From positions 124,654 to 161,838 of the forward strand of contig CAIPBJ010000093.1 of the NCBI GenBank assembly GCA_903863255.1: a DNA stretch of 37,185 nt. The letters run 5' to 3'. The DNA comes from an uncultured Methylophilaceae bacterium (GTDB lineage Bacteria; Pseudomonadota; Gammaproteobacteria; Burkholderiales; Methylophilaceae). Shown here piece after piece: positions 7,755 through 15,540 of the stretch; the first letter of the stretch is position 1; each line of letters opens with the position of its first letter. The position numbers were made by a program, and so were the translations under genes. The notes under the pieces are model-generated. The model did not search any database. It had not been told where the DNA came from and saw only the letters and a list, made by a program, of their open reading frames with translations.

Positions 7755-9449
7755 TCAACTCTTAATCTTCTTTAATAGTCTAAATCTTACGGATCCGTTC
7801 CTGTTTTCAATCAGGGCTAAGGTGTATCCGGCTTGCTGAGCCTGTTTGTTAGCATGATACAGACCAATTCCTAATCCATTTTCTGAACTAATTTGCTTCT
7901 TGAATAGACTGTCGGCAACCGATTCAGGCATACCTTGTCCACTATCCCGCACCTCAATAAGGAATTCATCACTGTCATTAAGAAGAACTTCAATTATGAT
8001 ATCTTGCTGGTTCTTTCTCTTTTCAATGGCGTTCTGCAGTAAGTTGTCAATCACGCTATCAAGAAGATCCGCATCAATCAGAATGTCTAATACCGTATTA
8101 CAACTAAAGTTGATATTGTTTTCCGAATAATTTTGAGTGAACTGCTTCCACCATTCTACAAGTTTAACCATCCTGTTTTTTTCAATACGTGGGGCCTCTA
8201 GTTTTTCAAGTGTTCGCGCCATGCGTTGGTTAAGCAAGGGCAATTGCCTTCGAATTAAGGCATTTAAACGTTCATAATCATCTTCCGGGCAATGTTCTGC
8301 CGCACTGCATAAGGCGCTTAGGGATTGAACAAGATTTTTTATATCGTGTGTCAGTCGTGACCCCGTTTCATATACTGCTTGCATGTATATGTTCTGAGTA
8401 AGCACCTCTTCACGACGCTTGGCTTCACAAAACTCGCCTAAAATTTGAGTTAATAATTTTACGTGCATAGTCATGGCAGGTGTCAATGGCCATTTAGTGT
8501 AGAGTGACAAATGAAAATCATTGAATCCTAAAGTAGAGAAATATTTGGTTTTTACACCAAGCGAGCCCTCACTTTCATAAGATTTCCAAGTAAGTCCGCT
8601 TACCCATGGCAGGTTAACCACTTCTTGCATGGCAGAAGTGGTGAAGTCCTTTGCCCCCGTTTTGATTTCAGCAAGCTCTGCAATATTCTTTACCCAGTTT
8701 TCAAAAGGTAATCCTATACTTAAAAGATAGCGGGATACTATCTGACTTATTCCAGTGAATCCTGCTCGTGGGTTCCAAAGCCAGCTAATTAAAACAAGAG
8801 CAAGTGCTAATCCAAAAAGGACATTCAGAACGCATTCAGCATAATTGATCTTGTTTGCTTCAATTACAAAACTACCAAGAACAACGATTGAAGCTAATAG
8901 CAAAAGGAATATCGTATAGAAAAAGTCCAATACAGGTGGGTGGGTATTCTCGTCTGTATCGATCCTCGTAAAAAAGATAGAAACCAAAAGTGTGGGTAAT
9001 AGATAATGAATAACTAACTCACCAATCCCAAAATCAAAAGGGATGATAAAGAGTTTTGGTATAACCCACATTAATAGCATAGCAATGAGATAACCTGCGG
9101 CAATTAAGTATCCAATTTTTGCGCTCCTGGCCTGAGTGCTAAAAACTCGGCCACCTAGTAATGCAAATAAAATACAAGTCCAAAAAGCGATTAGCCACCA
9201 GTTAAGAAAGTAAATCATTACCCCGCCAGTTAATAGAAACAAGGATAATGAAAGTAACGATATTTTCTCTTTAGTTCTCCACACGGGTTGCCAAAGAAGG
9301 AAAAATCCATAATGGCATATGCAGAGTGCTTTTTGGACTGGGTTTTGAAATCCCCAGAAAAGTATAGCGTGTAGTGAAATCAACATGGAACCGAGTTCCC
9401 ATTGTTGTTTGTTTAGCTTGTAGCTAAGCTTTAGAAAGAAATCAGTCAT
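7755..9449 (-). CDS. Membrane-bound sensor histidine kinase (orphan, PrsK-like architecture)
   Basis: The 564-residue protein starts with a multi-pass membrane domain (about residues 20-225, roughly seven or eight hydrophobic segments). A GAF-like soluble region follows (about 240-345), then a kinase core. The phospho-acceptor is H368 in an unusual HDIKN box rather than the common HELRTP. The ATPase domain has the N box NLLQNA (469-474), G1 DSGQGM (502-507) and G2 GLGIGL (525-530). Membrane domain, GAF and HDxKN box together resemble PrsK-type kinases of exosortase/PEP-CTERM systems, but this is architectural likeness only. No response regulator gene is adjacent: the left neighbour is the convergent cytochrome c4 and the right neighbour a divergent prepilin gene. 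Function and stimulus are unknown. Confidence 0.85.
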   Translation of the reverse strand: MTDFFLKLSYKLNKQQWELGSMLISLHAILFWGFQNPVQKALCICHYGFFLLWQPVWRTKEKISLLSLSLFLLTGGVMIYFLNWWLIAFWTCILFALLGGRVFSTQARSAKIGYLIAAGYLIAMLLMWVIPKLFIIPFDFGIGELVIHYLLPTLLVSIFFTRIDTDENTHPPVLDFFYTIFLLLLASIVVLGSFVIEANKINYAECVLNVLFGLALALVLISWLWNPRAGFTGISQIVSRYLLSIGLPFENWVKNIAELAEIKTGAKDFTTSAMQEVVNLPWVSGLTWKSYESEGSLGVKTKYFSTLGFNDFHLSLYTKWPLTPAMTMHVKLLTQILGEFCEAKRREEVLTQNIYMQAVYETGSRLTHDIKNLVQSLSALCSAAEHCPEDDYERLNALIRRQLPLLNQRMARTLEKLEAPRIEKNRMVKLVEWWKQFTQNYSENNINFSCNTVLDILIDADLLDSVIDNLLQNAIEKRKNQQDIIIEVLLNDSDEFLIEVRDSGQGMPESVADSLFKKQISSENGLGIGLYHANKQAQQAGYTLALIENRNGSVRFRLLKKIKS

Positions 9450-9465
9450 AAATTTTGCCGTAAGG

Positions 9466-9603
9466 TGACATCATTTTTGTCATAAAATTGTCAGTTGTGA
9501 TGAAATTTTGACATTTAAAAAAGTGGAAGCCGCTGTCAAGTAGTACAAACAATAAGATTTATCTATATAAATCATTAAGTTGCAAAATATTCCTTATTGG
9601 AAT
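9466..9603. promoter_or_regulatory. Cluster of TGWCA half-sites in the divergent kinase/prepilin region
   Basis: The non-coding stretch 9450-9697 holds five TGACA/TGTCA pentamers in 73 bp (9466, 9478, 9489, 9509 and 9534). They occur in both orientations with AT-rich spacers. A separate perfect 5-5-5 inverted repeat, ATTCC-TTATT-GGAAT, follows at 9589-9603. This looks like a multi-site operator region, but no matching regulator is identifiable and AT-rich DNA can produce such motifs by chance. No ORF or RNA gene is visible in the gap. Confidence 0.35.
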
Positions 9604-9697
9604 GAAAATTGCGTGTATGCATATAAAAATTAGTCACGAAATTATTAAATGCACTAATGAATAGCAACTTAAAATTTGATGGGGACAAGGATACCAT

Positions 9698-10339
9698 ATG
9701 AATAAACAATCTGGATTTACTCTAATTGAGTTGGCCATCGTTTTGGTGATAATAGGTTTGTTGCTTGGAGGCGTTCTTAAAGGCCAAGAACTAATCAATA
9801 GCGCCAAGGTAAAGAATATGGCGAATGATTTTAGAAATATCCAGGTTCAGATTTATTCCTATCAGGATAAGTTTCGAGCTTTACCTGGGGATGATAGAGC
9901 TGCGACAGCCCATGTGAATGCTACAACAAATGGTAATGGGAATGGTGTAATAGACGGTGCATGGAACAGTACGACTCAGACGGATGACTCTTATTTATTC
10001 TGGCAACATATTCGCTTGGCAGGTTTGGCTACTGGATCAACGACTTTGGGTGCGCCAACCTATCTTCCAACCAATACTGAAGGTGGTGGAATAGGGGTGC
10101 AATCGAATCCACAAAACACAATTACTGGATTGACTGGTTCTTATGCGATTTGCTCAGAGGGAATTTTAGGAAAGTTCGTCAAGCAGCTGGATACGACATT
10201 GGATGATGGTGATCCAACTACTGGCTCGATGATGGCTGCTGCATCAGGCACCGTGACCGGATTGGCGCCTGTTGCCCCAGTTGCAAGTACAGCTGCGAAT
10301 TTTGATTCAACTAAATATACAGTTTGCATGGCATTCTAA
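9698..10339 (+). CDS. Prepilin-like protein with type IV N-terminal methylation signal
   Basis: The 213-residue product begins MNKQSG|FTLIELAIVLVIIG, a textbook class III signal. Its short positive leader would be cut by prepilin peptidase after G6, with E at mature position 5 and a hydrophobic helix to about residue 25. The globular part contains a Gly/Asn/Asp-rich loop (77-95), a DDGDPTTGSM segment (169-178) typical of a betaproteobacterial pseudopilin family, and cysteines C152 and C210 that could form a terminal disulfide. It stands alone: no pilus assembly, secretion or prepilin peptidase genes are nearby. It is closed by its own terminator at 10370, so it is probably monocistronic. Whether it is a pilus subunit or a type II secretion pseudopilin cannot be decided. 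Confidence 0.85.
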   Translation: MNKQSGFTLIELAIVLVIIGLLLGGVLKGQELINSAKVKNMANDFRNIQVQIYSYQDKFRALPGDDRAATAHVNATTNGNGNGVIDGAWNSTTQTDDSYLFWQHIRLAGLATGSTTLGAPTYLPTNTEGGGIGVQSNPQNTITGLTGSYAICSEGILGKFVKQLDTTLDDGDPTTGSMMAAASGTVTGLAPVAPVASTAANFDSTKYTVCMAF

Positions 10340-10369
10340 TCTGCATGATGTTTAAGGAGTGCTTAAAAA

Positions 10370-10390
10370 CCCGCGTTTGCGGGTTTTTTT
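10370..10390 (+). terminator. Rho-independent terminator after the prepilin gene
   Basis: CCCGC pairs with GCGGG around a GTTT loop, preceded by a run of A and followed by seven T. This is a classic intrinsic terminator 30 bp after the prepilin stop codon. Confidence 0.85.
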
Positions 10391-10477
10391 ACTTTCGAAC
10401 TTATGAAATAGTGTTTTGGTTATGATGTGGACAAGAAATGTATTAAAATAGAAGAATATCAAAAACAAACATTAATT

Positions 10478-11284
10478 ATGTCCGACAATATCGTCGAAAT
10501 AAATGACCTGTCCTTTGGCTATAATGGCCGTCTGATACATAAAGGTATCAATATGGTCTTCCCTCGTGGCAAAGTAATTGCAATCATGGGAGGGAGTGGA
10601 AGCGGCAAGACAACACTTTTAAGGCTTATCGGTGGACAGTTGCGGCCAGTTGAAGGGAAGGTAACGGTAGATAACGAAATCGTCCATGAACAAAGCCGTG
10701 ATGGAATCTATAGGCTTCGAAGAAAGATGGGGATGTTATTCCAGTTCGGCGCCTTGTTTACTGATTTAAGCGTCTTTGAGAATGTGGCCTTTCCAATTCG
10801 CGAACATACGAATCTACCTGAATCGATGATTCGGGATTTCGTTTTGCTTAAACTAAATGCCGTAGGATTAAGAGGCGCCCATAATTTGATGCCAACTGAG
10901 CTTTCTGGGGGCATGTCAAGGCGAGTTGCACTTGCCCGTGCAGTCGCACTTGACCCAGCTATTATTATGTATGATGAACCTTTTGCTGGTCTTGATCCCA
11001 TATCGATGGGAGTGATCTGTAATTTAATCAGAAGGCTCAACGATGCGCTTGGTGCAACTTCTATTGTAGTTACGCATGATGTTCATGAAATGTTTAGCAT
11101 TGCCGATTACGTGTACTTTGTGTCCGATGGCAGAGTGGTTGCTGAAGGAACGCCTCAAGAATTAAAAAACTCAACTGCACCATTTGTGCATCAGTTTGTC
11201 CATGGCGAGGCTGATGGCCCCGTGCCTTTCCACTATCCTGCACCTGATTTTAAAAGTGAATTGTTCAGAGGTTATGATGTTTGA
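10478..11284 (+). CDS. mlaF: Phospholipid ABC transporter ATPase MlaF
   Basis: MlaF is the cytoplasmic ATPase of the MlaFEDB complex, which moves phospholipids between inner membrane and periplasmic carrier to maintain outer-membrane asymmetry. The product (268 residues from ATG 10478) has Walker A GGSGSGKTT, the signature LSGGMSRRVALARA and Walker B IIMYDEPFAGLD followed by THD. A GTG at 10427 could extend it by 17 residues (MDKKCIKIEEY...), but those are not family-like, so the ATG before SDNIVEINDLSFGY is preferred. There is no strong ribosome-binding site. A TATGAT box at 10421-10426 may be the operon -10. The stop codon overlaps the mlaE start. Confidence 0.94.
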   Translation: MSDNIVEINDLSFGYNGRLIHKGINMVFPRGKVIAIMGGSGSGKTTLLRLIGGQLRPVEGKVTVDNEIVHEQSRDGIYRLRRKMGMLFQFGALFTDLSVFENVAFPIREHTNLPESMIRDFVLLKLNAVGLRGAHNLMPTELSGGMSRRVALARAVALDPAIIMYDEPFAGLDPISMGVICNLIRRLNDALGATSIVVTHDVHEMFSIADYVYFVSDGRVVAEGTPQELKNSTAPFVHQFVHGEADGPVPFHYPAPDFKSELFRGYDV

Positions 11285-12068
11285 TCGAATAGGTAAGGCC
11301 TTGAGTGGAACGGGTCATCGTATCATTGACCGAATATGGCGATTCGGCTCTGCCGCGAGAATGTTTGTGTATGTGCTGCTTTCTTCGGCAGACAGTTTCA
11401 AAAGAATACGAATAGTAACCAAAGAAATATATTCGACCGGTGTTTTATCCTTGGTCATTATTTTAGTGTCTGCTTTTTTTGTTGGTATGGTTCTCGCTCT
11501 GCAAGGTTACAATACGCTTCAAAAATATGGATCATCAGAGGCGATAGGGGTTCTAGTGGCGCTTGCCTTGGTCAGGGAATTGGGGCCGGTTGTTACAGCC
11601 CTTCTTTTTGCGGGTCGTGCAGGCACGGCTATTACTGCTGAAATTGGATTGATGAAAACAACGGAGCAACTTTCAGCCATGGAAATGATGGCTGTCAGTC
11701 CTATATCCAGGGTCATTGCACCTCGTTTCTGGGCAGGTGTTATCTCGATGCCAATTCTAGCTGCTTTATTCTCTATGGTGGGTATTCTTGGGGGATATCT
11801 GGTTGCCGTTCCAATCATTGGTGTGGACAGCGGTGCATTCTGGTCGCAAATGCAGGCAAATGTAGATTTTCGTGATGATATCGTAAATGGTATTATCAAA
11901 AGTGTAGTGTTTGGTGTGGCTTGTTCGATGATTGCATTGTTTGAGGGATACGATGCTCCTCCCACAGCGGAAGGGGTGAGTCGAGCGACAACGAGAACCG
12001 TTGTTAATTCTTCGCTTGCAGTCCTAGGGCTCGACTTTATACTGACGTCCTTCATGATTCATACGTAA
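11274..12068 (+). CDS. mlaE: Phospholipid ABC transporter permease MlaE
   Basis: MlaE is the integral membrane permease of the MlaFEDB lipid transporter. From ATG 11274 the product is 264 residues. It has an amphipathic N-terminal helix, several membrane segments (about residues 50-75, 80-110, 145-170, 200-225, 240-262) and the conserved family segment LVRELGPVVTALLFAGRAG. A second ATG at 11277 is equally possible. The start overlaps the last 11 bases of mlaF, indicating translational coupling. The next gene, mlaD, follows after 39 bp. Confidence 0.94.
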   Translation: MMFDRIGKALSGTGHRIIDRIWRFGSAARMFVYVLLSSADSFKRIRIVTKEIYSTGVLSLVIILVSAFFVGMVLALQGYNTLQKYGSSEAIGVLVALALVRELGPVVTALLFAGRAGTAITAEIGLMKTTEQLSAMEMMAVSPISRVIAPRFWAGVISMPILAALFSMVGILGGYLVAVPIIGVDSGAFWSQMQANVDFRDDIVNGIIKSVVFGVACSMIALFEGYDAPPTAEGVSRATTRTVVNSSLAVLGLDFILTSFMIHT

Positions 12069-12107
12069 ATATAAGATGGATGATGAGAATGGATAACTGG
12101 AGATAAG

Positions 12108-12593
12108 ATGGAACGTACAACAATGGATTTATGGGTCGGAATATTTGCAGCATTAGGCGCGGCTGCAATACTTGGACTGGCAATGAAGGTTGGAAACCTC
12201 ACATCAAGTAGTATCGGTGAAACTTATACAGTAACAGCGGCATTTGAAAATGTAGGCAGCCTTAAGCCAAAAGCCCCTGTTAAAAGTGCAGGAGTGGTAG
12301 TTGGAAGGGTTGATAAAATACAGTTTGACCCTAAAACTTACGAAGCGCTCGTTACCTTGAAAGTTGACAAACGTTATCCGTTTCCTAAAGACACATTTGC
12401 AAGCATTTACACAGCGGGTCTTCTCGGTGAGCAATATATCGGGTTAGAGGCTGGTGGTGACGAAAGCAATCTTAAGAACGGTGATAAAATCAAACACACA
12501 CAGGACGCTGTGGTCCTAGAGAAAATGATTAGTCAGTTCCTTTATAATAAGGCGTCCGACACGAAGCCTTCGGAATCAACGGATACTAAATAG
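12108..12593 (+). CDS. mlaD: Phospholipid-binding MCE-domain protein MlaD
   Basis: MlaD forms a hexameric periplasmic ring anchored to MlaE and channels lipid. The 161-residue product has one N-terminal anchor (about residues 8-27, DLWVGIFAALGAAAILGLA). A single MCE domain follows (about 38-115), with the typical FENVGSLKPKAPVKSAGVVVG segment and the GLLGEQYIGLE motif. The C-terminal tail is hydrophilic. Length and layout match short single-MCE MlaD proteins of proteobacteria. It lies between mlaE and mlaC. In many betaproteobacteria the lipoprotein gene mlaA (vacJ) is inserted after mlaD, but here mlaC follows directly. Confidence 0.94.
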   Translation: MERTTMDLWVGIFAALGAAAILGLAMKVGNLTSSSIGETYTVTAAFENVGSLKPKAPVKSAGVVVGRVDKIQFDPKTYEALVTLKVDKRYPFPKDTFASIYTAGLLGEQYIGLEAGGDESNLKNGDKIKHTQDAVVLEKMISQFLYNKASDTKPSESTDTK

Positions 12594-12605
12594 GTGGGAT
12601 TTAAT

Positions 12606-13223
12606 ATGATTAAGATTTTAAAAAGGATTGTTTTTGGAATCATTCTGGCATTAGTAGTAACAGATGCAGTAGCAGAAGTAACAGCAGATACGTTCGTTAA
12701 GGGGGTTGCTGACGACGTTCTTGCAATAGTCAAAAAGGATAAGGACATTCAGGCAGGTGACCAGCAAAAAATATATGCTTTAGCCCAAGAGAAAATATTG
12801 CCGAATTTTGATTTTGACCATGTTTCAAGACTGGTGTTGGGTAAGAATTGGTCCAGAGCGACTCCGGAGCAGCAAGCAGCATTCCAAAAAGAGTTTCGAA
12901 CGCTAATGTTGCATACTTATGCAATGGCACTTTCTAAATACAGAAATCAAACTATAGAATATAAGCCGTTACGATCATCATCTGAAGAAAACGAAGCGAC
13001 GGTCAAGACTCAAATTATCCAGCCAGGTGGTCAGCCTATCGCCGTGGATTACACTTTGGAAAAGACAGCGGACAGCTGGAAAGTGTTTGATATAGTTATT
13101 GAGGGTGTAAGTCTAGTCACAAATTATAGAAGCCAGTTTAGTAATGAAATCCGGCAAGGTGGTCTTGATGGACTTATACAAAAACTTGCAGATAAGAATA
13201 AAAATGCAGATAAGAGTACCTAA
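12606..13223 (+). CDS. mlaC: Periplasmic phospholipid shuttle MlaC
   Basis: MlaC carries phospholipid across the periplasm between the outer-membrane MlaA complex and MlaFEDB. From ATG 12606 the precursor is 205 residues. It has a Sec signal peptide (about residues 1-23, ending DAVA before EVTADTF) and a Tol_Tol_Ttg2 domain containing the typical VLGKNWSRATPEQQAAF segment and the VEG(IE)GVSLVTNYR-like region (IEGVSLVTNYRSQF). An AGGTGG ribosome-binding site overlapping the mlaD stop sits eight bases before this ATG, which argues against the GTG at 12594. It is followed by mlaB after 20 bp. Confidence 0.93.
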   Translation: MIKILKRIVFGIILALVVTDAVAEVTADTFVKGVADDVLAIVKKDKDIQAGDQQKIYALAQEKILPNFDFDHVSRLVLGKNWSRATPEQQAAFQKEFRTLMLHTYAMALSKYRNQTIEYKPLRSSSEENEATVKTQIIQPGGQPIAVDYTLEKTADSWKVFDIVIEGVSLVTNYRSQFSNEIRQGGLDGLIQKLADKNKNADKST

Positions 13224-13243
13224 ATCTAGACAGGGATTTTGAA

Positions 13244-13537
13244 TTGGCGACAATTAACATTTCTGGAAATTTTTGGCATATTAGTGGAGATATGACCCTA
13301 TCAAACGTGGACGACTTGCTTAAGCAAAGCATGGACATGCCTGCTAACGACCAATTTGAGATTGATTTGTCAGAAGTAACCGCGGTAGACACGGCAACCA
13401 TAAGCCTTATTCTTGAATGGATTCGCCGAGCAAAAGAACAAGATACTGCGATAAGATTTTTGAACTTCCCACATAACTTAATTAGTCTAGCTAACGTCTA
13501 TGGTGTGTTGGATTTAATTCCACAAGCTGGCCATTAA
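13244..13537 (+). CDS. mlaB: STAS-domain protein MlaB
   Basis: This is a 97-residue single STAS domain that binds MlaF and stabilises the MlaFEDB transporter on the cytoplasmic side. It shows the STAS pattern of an initial strand pair (ISGNFWHISGDMTL), then IDLSEVTAVDTATISLILEWIRRA, where the residues around DTAT correspond to the conserved loop. It starts with TTG, supported by an AGGG ribosome-binding site eight bases upstream; no ATG is available at the domain start. It is the last mla gene before the ABC exporter pair. Confidence 0.88.
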   Translation: MATINISGNFWHISGDMTLSNVDDLLKQSMDMPANDQFEIDLSEVTAVDTATISLILEWIRRAKEQDTAIRFLNFPHNLISLANVYGVLDLIPQAGH

Positions 13538-13567
13538 GCTTTGGCGATAGCCTGAGCCCATACATTT

Positions 13568-14473
13568 ATGATTCCCGCAATTAATATACAAGACATACAT
13601 AAGCATTTTGGTGCTCTTCAGGCACTAAAGGGAATCAATCTGTCAATTGAGCAAGGGGAGTTCTTTGCACTTTTGGGACCTAACGGGGCAGGAAAATCAA
13701 CGTTAATTAATCTTATGGCTGGATTACTTAGGCCTACAAGCGGTACCATTTCCGTTATGGGGCATGACGTGCAGAGGGGCTATCGACAGGCTAGGCAATC
13801 TCTCGGTGTGGTACCTCAGGAGCTCGTTTTTGATCCTTTCTTTAATGTGCGGGAGATGCTTAGGTTTCAGGCGGGATATTTTGGTCGTGGAAGTGAGAAT
13901 GATTCATGGGTTGACGAGATCATCGAATCATTGGGTTTGGCTGATAAAGCTAGCACAAACATGCGGCGCCTTTCAGGAGGCATGAAGCGAAGGGCTTTAA
14001 TCGCTCAGGCTCTTGCTCATAAGCCTCCTGTGATTGTTCTCGATGAGCCTACTGCGGGAGTGGATGTTGAGTTGCGCCAAATTATGTGGGAATTTATAAA
14101 GCGGCTTAATCGTGAAGGCCATACCATAATTCTTACGACTCATTATCTAGAAGAAGCAGAAATTCTTTGTTCCCGGGTTGCGGTGATGAAGAAGGGTGAG
14201 GTTGTTGCGCTTGATAGTACTGTAAATTTATTAAAAAGCATTCCTGGTAAAAGCCTTCGCTTGAAGATAAAGGAATCCTTCTTGCCTGAATCGTTAAGAC
14301 ACATGATTCGCAATCAGGAAGAATCGGTTTATACGCTATCGCTGATTGATGTGACTCAGATCGAATTCATATTGTCAGAATTAAGAAAATCGAATATCAG
14401 CATAGAGGACATGAAATTGTTGGAAGCCGATCTGGAAGATGTTTTTGTTGATTTGGTTGGTGATCATGCTTGA
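13568..14473 (+). CDS. ABC-2 type exporter, ATP-binding subunit (YadG-like)
   Basis: The 301-residue ATPase has Walker A GPNGAGKST (residues about 38-46), the signature LSGGMKRRALIAQAL, Walker B VIVLDEPTAGVD and a switch histidine in TTHYLEEAE. A roughly 85-residue C-terminal extension is typical of DrrA/YadG-type exporter ATPases. It pairs with the overlapping permease gene that follows. This pair commonly sits between mlaB and bolA/murA in betaproteobacteria, but its substrate is unknown. Co-location with lipid transport and peptidoglycan genes suggests an envelope role, which is inference. Confidence 0.88.
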   Translation: MIPAINIQDIHKHFGALQALKGINLSIEQGEFFALLGPNGAGKSTLINLMAGLLRPTSGTISVMGHDVQRGYRQARQSLGVVPQELVFDPFFNVREMLRFQAGYFGRGSENDSWVDEIIESLGLADKASTNMRRLSGGMKRRALIAQALAHKPPVIVLDEPTAGVDVELRQIMWEFIKRLNREGHTIILTTHYLEEAEILCSRVAVMKKGEVVALDSTVNLLKSIPGKSLRLKIKESFLPESLRHMIRNQEESVYTLSLIDVTQIEFILSELRKSNISIEDMKLLEADLEDVFVDLVGDHA

Positions 14474-15248
14474 AAAACAAATAATCCATCCTTTCAGAGG
14501 TGCATTTACGCTATTCAAAAAAGAGATTATGCGTTTCTGGCGTGTAAGCTTCCAGACGGTTGCTGCTCCGGTCATGACTGCATTGTTATACCTTTTGGTT
14601 TTCTCTCACGTTTTAAGCAGAAATGTGCAGGTCTACGAGGGGGTTGGGTATACCCAGTTTCTTATACCTGGCCTTATTATGATGTCGGTTCTGCAAAATG
14701 CCTTTGCTAACAGTTCGTCCAGCATCATACAGTCAAAAGTAATGGGGAATATTGTATTTCTTCTGTTGACCCCGATAACTTATACGGAGTTCTTTCTGGC
14801 GTTTCTGGCGGCTTCAATTTTTAGAGGCCTTGTGGTGGGGATCTGTATCTATCTGGTATCAATAGTTTTTATAGATCTACCGATTGCTCATCCAGGCTTT
14901 GTATTAATGTTCGGATTATTAGGGAGTGCTTTGCTTGGAACTTTTGGCATTATTGCCGGAATATGGGCAGATAAATTCGATCAGATGGCGGCTTTCCAGA
15001 ATTTTATTATCATGCCTTTATCTTTTCTTTCTGGCGTATTTTATTCTATACATTCGTTACCGCCTTTTTGGAAAACGGTCTCGCATTTCAATCCTTTTTT
15101 CTACATGATAGATGGATTCAGATATGGTTTCTTTGGGATGGGTGATATTTCCCCGTATTTTAGTTTATCGATTGTTTTATTGAGTTTCTTAGTATTGTCA
15201 TGGTTTACGCTGATATTGCTTAAATCGGGTTATAAGCTAAGAGGATAA
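14466..15248 (+). CDS. ABC-2 type exporter permease (YadH-like)
   Basis: The 260-residue integral membrane protein has about six hydrophobic segments and the ABC-2 permease pattern, including the FLIPGLIMMSVLQNAFANSS region and the FLSGVFYSIHSLPPFWK segment near residue 185. ATG 14466 overlaps the ATPase stop by eight bases and is preceded by a G-rich stretch that could bind ribosomes. The in-frame upstream start at 14439 would lie inside the ATPase coding region and is less likely. It presumably forms a homodimer with two copies of the upstream ATPase. Confidence 0.88.
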   Translation: MLEKQIIHPFRGAFTLFKKEIMRFWRVSFQTVAAPVMTALLYLLVFSHVLSRNVQVYEGVGYTQFLIPGLIMMSVLQNAFANSSSSIIQSKVMGNIVFLLLTPITYTEFFLAFLAASIFRGLVVGICIYLVSIVFIDLPIAHPGFVLMFGLLGSALLGTFGIIAGIWADKFDQMAAFQNFIIMPLSFLSGVFYSIHSLPPFWKTVSHFNPFFYMIDGFRYGFFGMGDISPYFSLSIVLLSFLVLSWFTLILLKSGYKLRG

Positions 15249-15275
15249 TCATTGAAGGTATGAAAAAGGGATGTC

Positions 15276-15515
15276 ATGCTAAGAGCTGAAGATGTAAAAA
15301 TTTATATCGCCCAAGGTTTAAGTTGCGATTACCTTGAAGTCAATGGTGACGATGGCCAACATTTTGAAGCTATCGTTGTTAGTAAGGATTTTATTGGTAA
15401 GAACATAGTGCAGCAACATCAGATGGTATATAAGGCTTTGGGTGAAAGAATGAAAGATGAAATACATGCGCTTTCGATGAAAACCTATACGCCGGATAGT
15501 TGGTCAAAGAAGTAA
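15276..15515 (+). CDS. ibaG: BolA-family protein (IbaG-like)
   Basis: This is a 79-residue BolA-fold protein with the core DDGQHFEAIVVSKDFIGKNIVQQHQMVYKALG and the helix-turn region DEIHALSMKTYTP. BolA-like proteins pair with CGFS monothiol glutaredoxins to bind a [2Fe-2S] cluster, and H28 or H47-48 could contribute a ligand. Placement upstream of murA is the usual one for ibaG/yrbA. The next gene here encodes exactly such a CGFS glutaredoxin, which supports a joint role in iron-sulfur handling. The start at 15276 gives the normal N-terminus. Confidence 0.88.
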   Translation: MLRAEDVKIYIAQGLSCDYLEVNGDDGQHFEAIVVSKDFIGKNIVQQHQMVYKALGERMKDEIHALSMKTYTPDSWSKK

Positions 15516-15540
15516 CTAATTTACAAATTGGAGAATTTAA

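Noticed and set aside
10427-10477. 17-residue N-terminal extension of MlaF from GTG 10427
   Set aside because: The extension is Lys/Glu-rich and not family-like, and the ATG at 10478 begins exactly at the conserved MlaF N-terminus.
11519-12055. 178-codon open frame on the minus strand inside mlaE
   Set aside because: It lies wholly antisense to mlaE, which has clear family motifs, and the translated sequence (Pro/Ser/Ala/Ile-rich, no recognisable domain) looks like a codon-bias shadow.
12594-12605. GTG start for MlaC at 12594
   Set aside because: The AGGTGG ribosome-binding site lies over this codon and is correctly spaced for the ATG at 12606, which also gives a cleaner signal peptide.
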